From: CAZTPJ01 sp964614515
GTDB taxonomy: Bacteria; Planctomycetota; Phycisphaerae; Phycisphaerales; UBA1924
Length of the DNA: 8,178 nt
Assembly (NCBI GenBank): GCA_964614515.1
Contig: CAZTPJ010000115.1
Coordinates: 1-8,178 of the forward strand
Reading direction: 5' to 3'
Shown: piece after piece, positions 1-4,838 of the stretch
Layout of the letters: each line of letters starts with the position of its first letter
Position numbering within the stretch: position 1 is the first letter of the stretch
Made by a program: the position numbers and the translations under genes
Notes under the pieces: model-generated
What the model was told of the DNA's origin: nothing
Database searches by the model: none
Seen by the model: only the letters and a program-made list of their open reading frames with translations

Positions 1-51
1 CACGGCCGTCCTTCCTGTGTGCGACTCGTCGCATCCGCACACGCCTCCTCC

Positions 52-57
52 TACCAT
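52..57 (+). promoter_or_regulatory. Candidate -10 box of hisS
   Basis: TACCAT lies 6 nt before the hisS ATG, and no Shine-Dalgarno sequence is visible in the 20 nt before that ATG. The position fits a TANNNT -10 element of a leaderless transcript, as seen before other SD-less genes in this window. No convincing -35 hexamer is present at 16-18 nt spacing. A hexamer this degenerate could occur by chance; the call rests on the shared pattern. Confidence 0.25.
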
Positions 58-63
58 CGCCGC

Positions 64-1626
64 ATGGCGCGACCGACCTTCCAGGCCCCCAAAGGCACGC
101 GAGACTTCTACCCGCAGGATCTCCTGCGCCGACGCTACATCGAAAAAATCTGGCGCGACACGTCCATCCGCCACGGCTTTGAAGAGATCGAAGGCCCCAC
201 GTTCGAGACGGCCGCGCTCTACAAAGTCAAAAGCGGCGAAGGCATCCTCGGCGAGATGTTCGGCGTTTTCTCGGGCAAGTCCGAAGAGGATGTCAAGCAA
301 GTCCGCGAGAGCGGCGAAGCCCCCTTCGCCCTGCGCCCGGAGTTCACGCCAACGCTCGCGCGGATGTACGCGGCGCGGGCGGCCCAACTCCCCAAACCCT
401 GCAAGTGGTTCACGGCCGGGCCGTACTTCCGCGCGGAGAGGCCGCAGCGGGGGAGGTTGCGGGAGTTTTGTCAGTGGAATGTGGATTTCATCGGTGGAGC
501 GGACGCGGTTGAGTCAGAGTCGTACTACCTGGCGGGCGATTTCGATGTGTTGATGTGCTGTATATACGCGCTGGCCCAGTTTGGTCTAACTGGTCGGGCA
601 GCGCGGGCGAAATTCAACTACCGAAAGGCGACAGTAAGATCGGCGGCAAAGTACGGAATTGAGGAGGCGCGAGCCTCCGAAGTGTTTGATTTGCTCGACA
701 AGATGCCGAAGATGCGGGAGGAGGAATTCAACCGCATGCTCAACGAGCGTCACTTGTCGCTCAGTTTCTTTGAGGCGATTCGAACCGCGCCTGTGGTGCG
801 AGCGGATTCGTCGCTGCAGGCACTTGATCTCACAGGGTCGCGGGGTTTCGACTTGCTGTTCGAAGATATGCGCCAAGTTGAGATCGCCACTTGGTGTGAG
901 ATCGATGCACGCATCATCCGCGGCCTCGCCTACTACACGGGGCTTGTATTCGAAGTCATCGCCGAAGGCGAACGCGCCGTCGCGGGAGGGGGACGTTACG
1001 ACAACCTCATCGAACTCTTCGGCGGGCCGCCGACGCCGGCCGTGGGGTTTGGCATGGGCGATGTTGTCCTTGGCAATCTTCTTGATGACAAGGGGCTGAT
1101 GCCCGAGGGGTCAGCGCTGCTTGAGGCGTTGTCGGCGCCGGGGGCGAGTTTGCGCCCGGATGTCTTCGTGATCGCCAATGAGAAGGAAGAGTCGCAGGCG
1201 GCCGTGCGTCCGCTGGTGGCGCGGTTGCGGCGCGGCGTGGAATCACAGGCGTGGCTGTCGCGTGCGGATCGCAAGCCGTGGGATCGTGATCGATATGGGT
1301 CGCCCGCTCGCTCCACGAGCGATCCCGGGTGGCCCGCTCGCTCCGCGAGCGGTTCGGGTGACTCTGATTCGACCACCCCCATCAGCAAACGAACCTCTGA
1401 AGCCAGTCCTGCCGCGGAGCGGCAGGCCACCCCCCCCCTGCACGCGCGGCACAGTTACAAGGCGACGAAGAACATCGGCAAACTGCTCAAGGAAGCCAGC
1501 GATGTCCACGCCCGCTTCGCCGTCATCATCGAATCTGCCGAACACGGCACGCTGAAGAACCTGACCACCGGAGAGCAGACGCAGGATGTGCCGCTTGCCG
1601 AAATCGGCGCTCGCGTGGCCACGTAG
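64..1626 (+). CDS. hisS: Histidyl-tRNA synthetase with an in-frame insert
   Basis: Cytoplasmic class II aminoacyl-tRNA synthetase that charges tRNA-His. The N-terminus has the family signature APKGTRDFYP (residues 8-17). Motif 2 is YFRAERPQRGRLREF (121-135), the histidine-binding loop GLAYYTG is at 287-293, and the motif 3 region AGGGRYDNL starts at 307. The anticodon-binding domain runs from about 363 to 520. At 520 aa the protein is far longer than the usual 420-450. Most of the excess is residues about 392-458, low-complexity Ser/Arg/Pro-rich sequence between LRRG and LHARHSYK, which would otherwise join as a normal domain. ATG at 64 was chosen because family homology starts there; an in-frame GTG at 19 adds 15 residues with no family resemblance. 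No Shine-Dalgarno is visible. The middle third (about 430-900) uses fewer C-ending codons than its flanks. Family identity is certain; whether the insert-bearing enzyme is fully active is not known from sequence. Confidence 0.96.
   Translation: MARPTFQAPKGTRDFYPQDLLRRRYIEKIWRDTSIRHGFEEIEGPTFETAALYKVKSGEGILGEMFGVFSGKSEEDVKQVRESGEAPFALRPEFTPTLARMYAARAAQLPKPCKWFTAGPYFRAERPQRGRLREFCQWNVDFIGGADAVESESYYLAGDFDVLMCCIYALAQFGLTGRAARAKFNYRKATVRSAAKYGIEEARASEVFDLLDKMPKMREEEFNRMLNERHLSLSFFEAIRTAPVVRADSSLQALDLTGSRGFDLLFEDMRQVEIATWCEIDARIIRGLAYYTGLVFEVIAEGERAVAGGGRYDNLIELFGGPPTPAVGFGMGDVVLGNLLDDKGLMPEGSALLEALSAPGASLRPDVFVIANEKEESQAAVRPLVARLRRGVESQAWLSRADRKPWDRDRYGSPARSTSDPGWPARSASGSGDSDSTTPISKRTSEASPAAERQATPPLHARHSYKATKNIGKLLKEASDVHARFAVIIESAEHGTLKNLTTGEQTQDVPLAEIGARVAT
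1297..1438 (+). repeat. Palindromic repeat element inserted in frame in hisS
   Basis: This stretch contains two tandem units of about 30 bp, starting at 1297 and 1327, that share CGCTCGCTCC(A/G)CGAGCG. Each folds into a hairpin: a 6-bp stem with a 5-nt loop (1305-1310/1316-1321) and a perfect 8-bp stem with a TCC loop (1334-1341/1345-1352). A third perfect 8-bp hairpin with the complementary loop GGA lies at 1408-1415/1419-1426. A run of nine C (1430-1438) closes the element. The reading frame stays open throughout and the product is low complexity. The foreign stretch at protein level may begin earlier, near 1237. This looks like a small non-autonomous palindromic element. No terminal repeat or target duplication could be fixed by eye. 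Confidence 0.7.
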
Positions 1627-1639
1627 AACCGTGGCCACG
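1614..1639. terminator. Hairpin across the hisS stop codon, possible bidirectional terminator
   Basis: The 10-mer CGTGGCCACG occurs at 1614-1623 and again at 1630-1639. It is self-complementary, so the two copies can pair as a 10-bp stem around the 6-nt loop TAGAAC, which includes the hisS stop codon. No T-run follows on either strand, so this is not a classical intrinsic terminator. Its place between the convergent hisS and PSP1 genes suits a bidirectional transcription end or a 3'-end stabiliser. Confidence 0.4.
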
Positions 1640-1672
1640 GCACACACCTTGCCTCACATTGCAGCCTTTCCG

Positions 1673-1717
1673 TTCTTCGCCTCTGTGACCTCTGCGTGAA
1701 CTCGGCGACCTCTGCGT
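1673..1717. repeat. Short CTCTGYG-type low-complexity repeat in the convergent gap
   Basis: GACCTCTGCGT occurs twice with a 20-nt period (1687-1697 and 1707-1717), preceded by the related TTCGCCTCTGT at 1676-1686. From memory this resembles the CTCTGTG/CTCTGCG intergenic repeats scattered in several bacterial phyla including planctomycetes; that resemblance was not searched. There is no coding sequence here (1627-1733). Confidence 0.4.
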
Positions 1718-1733
1718 ACGCCTTGTTCGTCGC

Positions 1734-3104
1734 TCACTGCGGCTGTTCAGGCGTGGGCGGGCCATCGCCAGGTCCACGGCGTCGGCGTCGGCGTTTTCGC
1801 TTGCGTCCCGGGCCATCACGCTGCGGCTCGCGAGGGGGGGGACGGTCTGACGCCTCGGTCGGCGGCGTGGCGGGGGATGCAGGATTGTCCCGCGGCTCGC
1901 CTGTCGTGGGCGTCGCGGGCGCACCGTCGCGGGGACTTTCGCTTGGAGGTTTGGCACCGGCCCCTCGGCGACGTTTGCGAATGCGTTTGCGACTCGGGGT
2001 GTAAGGCTGCGGTGGGGCTTCGGCTTCCGGCCCGCTCGCGACGGGTTCCGCGGGCGGTTCGGGCAATGGCTCGGGCTCGCGGCGCGCAGGCGGGGGACGC
2101 ACGCGCCCGCGATCCCGCCCCATCGGCGGCGCTTCACCCGGCGGCGGGGCCTGCGCTGACACCGCATCGGTCAACTCCTCGACCGGCACGGCCACATCCT
2201 TCCCATCGCTGTCCAGCCGCACGAGCACCAGTTGCGTGAGAATCTGCGAGTCCATCACGGTTCCGTCGCCGTGCGGTGTACCCACGCGGGTCTTGCGATG
2301 CGGCAGTCGCTTCTTGAGCGATTCATACGTTTCATCTTCATAGCGCAGGCAGCACATCAGGCGCCCACAGCGCCCGGAGATCTTCAGCGGATCGAGCGTG
2401 GCCTTCTGCGTCTTGGCGGAGCGCATGGAGACGGGTTTGAGAACCTTGAGGAAGTTCTTGCAGCAGCAGTACTGGCCGCATTTTTCATAGTCGGCGACGA
2501 GGCGGGCTTCATCGCGAGCGCCGACCTGGCGCATGTCAACCTTGGTCCCGTGCGTGCTGGCGAGTTCGTCGGCCAGCGCGTTCATGTCGATGCGTTCTTC
2601 GGACGCGTAGTAGAAGGTGATGCGTTCGCCGCCGAGAATCGGCTCGGCCTGAACAATCTTGGCCGTGATCCCGCGTTCGCCCGCGCGGCGACGGGCATCC
2701 ATCACCATTTCGAGGGACTTGCCTTCGATCTCGGCCTGCCGGGTCATGTCTTCGTGCGTGGCGACGCGAATCGCCCGCCCGTTGGTGGAGAATGGATAAT
2801 CGCGCCCGCCGGAGTTCTCGATGTACCGCAGCATCTGTTCGCGGCTGACGCTCTTGGTGCAGCCCGAGTTGGGACAGGTGCTTGTGAGCATCTCGCCGAT
2901 TTCGGTGCCGCGATGCGTCTGCACGACGATCTTCGAGCCGCATCCGGGCTTGGCGTCGCCGCGATAGGGAAACTCGCCGATGAGTTTCATCACGCCGTAG
3001 CGCACGACGATCGTCCGCGGCGGGCGCATGGCGTCATACGCCTTGCGATCGGCCTCGATCGCCTTCATGTCGGCTTCGAATTGGGGGAGCGGGAGGATCG
3101 CCAT
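1734..3104 (-). CDS. PSP1-domain protein, RicT/YaaT family, with basic proline-rich tail
   Basis: 456 aa. The core (about residues 30-320) matches the PSP1 C-terminal domain of Bacillus RicT (YaaT), a cytosolic Fe-S protein working with RicA and RicF in RNA processing. Diagnostic stretches are KCGQYCCCKNFLK (208-220), LKPVSM and ISGRCGRLMCCLRYE (242-256). Cysteines C209, C213-215, C246, C251 and C252 are candidate Fe-S ligands; extra cysteines lie at C55, C77 and C82. Residues about 319-456 are a disordered Pro/Glu/Arg tail with two basic clusters, SRKRIRKRRRG (371-381) and GRKRKRRRRRRG (433-444), suited to RNA binding; this tail is an addition to the family core. The start at 3104 was preferred over 3188 because the upstream residues show no domain resemblance. 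There is no Shine-Dalgarno, but a TATGAT box sits 9 nt upstream. It follows the small membrane genes by 61 nt. Family certain; exact role in planctomycetes inferred. Confidence 0.9.
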   Translation of the reverse strand: MAILPLPQFEADMKAIEADRKAYDAMRPPRTIVVRYGVMKLIGEFPYRGDAKPGCGSKIVVQTHRGTEIGEMLTSTCPNSGCTKSVSREQMLRYIENSGGRDYPFSTNGRAIRVATHEDMTRQAEIEGKSLEMVMDARRRAGERGITAKIVQAEPILGGERITFYYASEERIDMNALADELASTHGTKVDMRQVGARDEARLVADYEKCGQYCCCKNFLKVLKPVSMRSAKTQKATLDPLKISGRCGRLMCCLRYEDETYESLKKRLPHRKTRVGTPHGDGTVMDSQILTQLVLVRLDSDGKDVAVPVEELTDAVSAQAPPPGEAPPMGRDRGRVRPPPARREPEPLPEPPAEPVASGPEAEAPPQPYTPSRKRIRKRRRGAGAKPPSESPRDGAPATPTTGEPRDNPASPATPPTEASDRPPPREPQRDGPGRKRKRRRRRRGPGDGPPTPEQPQ

Positions 3105-3113
3105 GAGCGATCC

Positions 3114-3119
3114 ATCATA
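3114..3119 (-). promoter_or_regulatory. Candidate -10 box of the PSP1 gene
   Basis: On the minus strand TATGAT (5 of 6 matches to TATAAT) lies 9 nt before the ATG at 3104. The gene has no Shine-Dalgarno, so a leaderless or near-leaderless mRNA is plausible. No good -35 hexamer is visible at 16-18 nt spacing. This would let the PSP1 gene be transcribed apart from the membrane genes upstream. Confidence 0.35.
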
Positions 3120-3165
3120 TCGACACTGGGGCGCGTCCGCTTCGGGGGGGCGAAAGAAACCAGAT

Positions 3166-3489
3166 TTACCGCCGACTTCCGGCCGCACGCTTGGCGTCGG
3201 CGAAGAGGCGGTCGAGGTCGATCTTCTGGAAGAGATTGAGTTCCTTCTGCTGGAGGACTTTGTAGATCAGCAGGTCTTCATTGCGGTTGTCGATCACGAC
3301 GATGACCTCTTCGTTGCCGCCGTCGGTGGTCATCAGCGTGTACTCGCCGACACGGCTGACCATCTCGGCCTGGGCGGGGTTGTTGTTGATTCGTCCGGCC
3401 TGGAAGATCAAGACCGCGAGAATCACAAACGCGCTGGCCCACAGGGCGGGCGAAGCGGCGGGGCGGTTGATCGGGGTGCTCAGTGACAT
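3166..3489 (-). CDS. Small membrane-anchored protein of unknown function (paralogue A)
   Basis: 107 aa. One hydrophobic segment (about residues 15-30) follows a short N-terminus and should anchor the protein, with the remainder probably outside the cytoplasm. The soluble part contains GEYTLMTT (48-55), VIDNRNEDLLIYKV (65-78) and IDLDRLFADA (90-99). These align in the same order with the next upstream gene (GDYTAV, VLDAVNQELIAL, IDYRNLARDA), so the pair look like diverged tandem duplicates. A strong Shine-Dalgarno AAGGAG (3498-3503) lies 8 nt before the ATG at 3489, which fixes the start. It is 23 nt downstream of paralogue B and almost surely co-transcribed. I do not recognise a named family. 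The VLDxxNxEL pattern recalls a single strand pair of a beta-propeller repeat, which is speculation. Confidence 0.8.
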   Translation of the reverse strand: MSLSTPINRPAASPALWASAFVILAVLIFQAGRINNNPAQAEMVSRVGEYTLMTTDGGNEEVIVVIDNRNEDLLIYKVLQQKELNLFQKIDLDRLFADAKRAAGSRR

Positions 3490-3512
3490 GGGTGTGTCTC
3501 CTTGCCGCGGGC

Positions 3513-3812
3513 TTAGCGCGCGGGGCCGGTGGGCGTGGCGGCGGCGTCGCGGGCGAGATTGCGATAGTCGATGCCTTCGAGCGACTTGGTCGATTCGTTC
3601 CAACGCAGGGCGATCAGTTCCTGATTTACCGCGTCCAGAACGTAGATCGCGTTGGCGTTGCCGCCCTGGATGGCGCCGCCGACGGCGGTGTAGTCGCCAC
3701 GGCTTCGTCCGGCGGGTTGGCTCTGTCCGACGACGCCCGTGCTGGAGAGCGTGACGCCGGCGAGAAGCACCAGCAGCACGACATTGAGGGCGATCAGGCC
3801 ACGGTCCTTCAT
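3513..3812 (-). CDS. Small membrane-anchored protein of unknown function (paralogue B)
   Basis: 99 aa. MKDRG is followed by a hydrophobic helix (about residues 6-24), either a signal anchor or an uncleaved signal peptide; no clear lipoprotein cysteine is present. The soluble part has GDYTAVGG (39-46), AIYVLDAVNQELIALRW (55-71) and IDYRNLARDA (81-90), matching paralogue A block by block, with a Gly/Asn-rich loop between the first two. A purine-rich Shine-Dalgarno GGGAAGG (3820-3826) lies 7 nt before the ATG at 3812 and supports this start; the longer upstream frame has no such signal. It lies 38 nt after the 75-aa membrane protein and 23 nt before paralogue A, so the three form a tight transcription unit. 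Function unknown; an envelope role is inferred only from the membrane helix. Confidence 0.8.
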   Translation of the reverse strand: MKDRGLIALNVVLLVLLAGVTLSSTGVVGQSQPAGRSRGDYTAVGGAIQGGNANAIYVLDAVNQELIALRWNESTKSLEGIDYRNLARDAAATPTGPAR

Positions 3813-3850
3813 GGGCACACCTTCCCTTTCGGTCACGGACGAGCCGAGAC

Positions 3851-4078
3851 TCAATCCTGGTGCGTTCGTTTCGAGGGAATCAGACACACGGCCACCACCC
3901 CCGCGCCAATCACCAGCGCCGTCAGGATGTTCCACACCAGGGGCGGCTTGCCAGAGGTGGTCGGCGCCGGCGGGCGAAACGGCTGCGCCGGTGGCGCCTG
4001 CCCGGGCTGTTGCGAGAGCGCCACCGCCGAAACCAGCAGCACGCCCGCAACCGACATCGTTCGCATGATTTGTTTCAT
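3851..4078 (-). CDS. Small secreted/membrane peptide with Pro-rich linker
   Basis: 75 aa. The N-terminal hydrophobic stretch (about residues 8-22, ending VALSQQ) looks like a signal peptide or first membrane helix. A Pro/Gln/Ala-rich linker (about 24-46) follows, then a second helix (about 47-67, PLVWNILTALVIGAGVVAVC) and a basic tail, SKRTHQD. Its ATG overlaps the TGA of the HYExAFE gene in an ATGA arrangement, a classic sign of translational coupling and support for this start. There is no close Shine-Dalgarno. A good promoter (TTTACA-N17-TATCAT) ends 7 nt before the ATG, so it may also be made from its own leaderless message and head the three-gene membrane cluster. The family is not recognised. 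It was judged real from the start overlap, the clear helix-linker-helix pattern and the operon position. Confidence 0.7.
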   Translation of the reverse strand: MKQIMRTMSVAGVLLVSAVALSQQPGQAPPAQPFRPPAPTTSGKPPLVWNILTALVIGAGVVAVCLIPSKRTHQD

Positions 4079-4722
4079 CGGGAAGATGATACGGCCTTCC
4101 CGCCCGCCTGTAAAGCCCGGCCGGTTTCGACTTCAGAGGTGCGCCCGACATCGCCTTCCCACCCGATCAGCGGGCCGCTGATGCGGTCAAACTCGGCCGT
4201 GGAAAGGTGGACCGTCCGCCAGCGGACGCTGCGAGGGCGCATGGCGGCCGCATAGGACGCGACATCGACCACCCGCACCGCGTACCACCGGTCGCGGTAG
4301 GTGTGGATGTCCTCAAAGAGCGGGCGTGGCGGAAGGTCATCGCACCAGTACATGAACACGAACACGGCCTCAAACCCCGGGCCGAACAGCCCCTCCCATC
4401 GCTGGAGCGATGTCACGTCATCCTGGGTGACCCAGGATTGCAGCCGCGTGGCGGGCGGGCGGTGCGGCTGACCCCGAAGGGGGGCGGGGCGGGAGATCTT
4501 GCGGCCTTTGACCTCGACGAGGAGATTTCGCGCATCCCCGTAGATCACAAAGTCAAAGGACTTGAGCGTGGCGTCCGCGTGTCCATCGGGCGATGACAAC
4601 CGTTCGATCGACGGTTCCGGCAACAGCACCTTGCGGGCGTCATGCACCGAGACATACGGCACGCGACGGTCGCGAAGGAACGACTCGAACGCCTGCTCAT
4701 AGTGATGCCGACGCTGGGACAC
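4075..4722 (-). CDS. HYExAFE-family protein, nuclease-like fold suspected
   Basis: 215 aa. The N-terminus carries the family-naming motif HYEQAFE (residues 7-13) of the planctomycete HYExAFE proteins. Further in, FDFVIYGDARNLLVEVKGRK (56-75) gives a D57...E70-V-K72 pattern like the core of PD-(D/E)xK nucleases, with E9 or E13 as a possible extra acidic residue. SWVTQDDVTSLQRWE (96-110) follows and resembles the conserved helix after such a core. No signal peptide or membrane helix is seen, so it is probably cytosolic. The start is GTG at 4722, with no Shine-Dalgarno and a TAGGAT box 6 nt upstream. The Pro/Arg-rich stretch at 76-93 may be a small insert; its DNA includes a CCCC-GAA-GGGG hairpin. 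Its stop overlaps the next gene's start by 4 nt. Family membership is fairly sure; nuclease activity is inference from motif spacing only. Confidence 0.85.
   Translation of the reverse strand: MSQRRHHYEQAFESFLRDRRVPYVSVHDARKVLLPEPSIERLSSPDGHADATLKSFDFVIYGDARNLLVEVKGRKISRPAPLRGQPHRPPATRLQSWVTQDDVTSLQRWEGLFGPGFEAVFVFMYWCDDLPPRPLFEDIHTYRDRWYAVRVVDVASYAAAMRPRSVRWRTVHLSTAEFDRISGPLIGWEGDVGRTSEVETGRALQAGGKAVSSSR
4086..4114 (-). promoter_or_regulatory. Sigma70-type promoter for the small membrane gene cluster
   Basis: On the minus strand TTTACA (4109-4114) and TATCAT (4086-4091) are separated by exactly 17 nt. Each matches its consensus hexamer in 5 of 6 positions, the best promoter-like pair found in the window. 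It lies inside the 3' end of the HYExAFE gene. The ATG of the 75-aa membrane protein begins 8 nt after the -10 box, where transcription would start, so the mRNA would be leaderless. Confidence 0.5.
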
Positions 4723-4728
4723 GATGCG

Positions 4729-4757
4729 ATCCTACACCTGACCGGTTCCGAACGCAA
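4729..4757 (-). promoter_or_regulatory. Candidate promoter of the HYExAFE gene
   Basis: On the minus strand TTGCGT (4752-4757) and TAGGAT (4729-4734) are separated by 17 nt. The -10 box ends 6 nt before the GTG start at 4722, and no good Shine-Dalgarno is present, so a leaderless transcript is suggested. Both hexamers are weak (3 and 4 of 6 matches). The gap between the protease terminator and this gene leaves little other room for a promoter. Confidence 0.35.
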
Positions 4758-4786
4758 GCGCCCTGACCTGTGACGGCCATGCGAAA

Positions 4787-4813
4787 CGGCCGTGGGGGTG
4801 TCCCCCACGGCCG
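4787..4813 (-). terminator. Terminator-like hairpin after the serine protease gene
   Basis: A perfect 12-bp inverted repeat (CGGCCGTGGGGG at 4787-4798, its complement at 4802-4813) encloses a 3-nt loop. It starts 25 nt past the protease stop on the minus strand and is followed by only TTT, so the T-run is minimal. It separates the protease from the downstream HYExAFE promoter. It would also fold in plus-strand RNA, but no plus-strand gene ends here. Confidence 0.7.
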
Positions 4814-4838
4814 CCGTGATCTTCACACGAGATCTGTT

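Noticed and set aside
17..42. Inverted repeat GTGTGCG / CGCACAC ahead of hisS, considered as a leader regulatory hairpin or T-box
   Set aside because: There is no T-box or terminator/antiterminator architecture, and if hisS is leaderless the repeat lies upstream of the transcript. The 12-nt spacing and 7-bp arms are not exceptional.
19..63. Longer hisS start at GTG 19
   Set aside because: The 15 added residues have no resemblance to HisRS N-termini; the conserved start region begins at the ATG at 64.
2232..3239. 335-aa plus-strand open frame opposite the PSP1 gene
   Set aside because: A shadow of a high-GC gene: the minus strand has clear PSP1 motifs, and this frame has no recognisable domain.
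4472..4482. CCCC-GAA-GGGG hairpin within the HYExAFE gene, considered as a second palindromic insertion
   Set aside because: Only a 4-bp stem in a G/C-rich stretch; too short to call an element, although the surrounding Pro/Arg-rich residues 76-93 may be a local insert.
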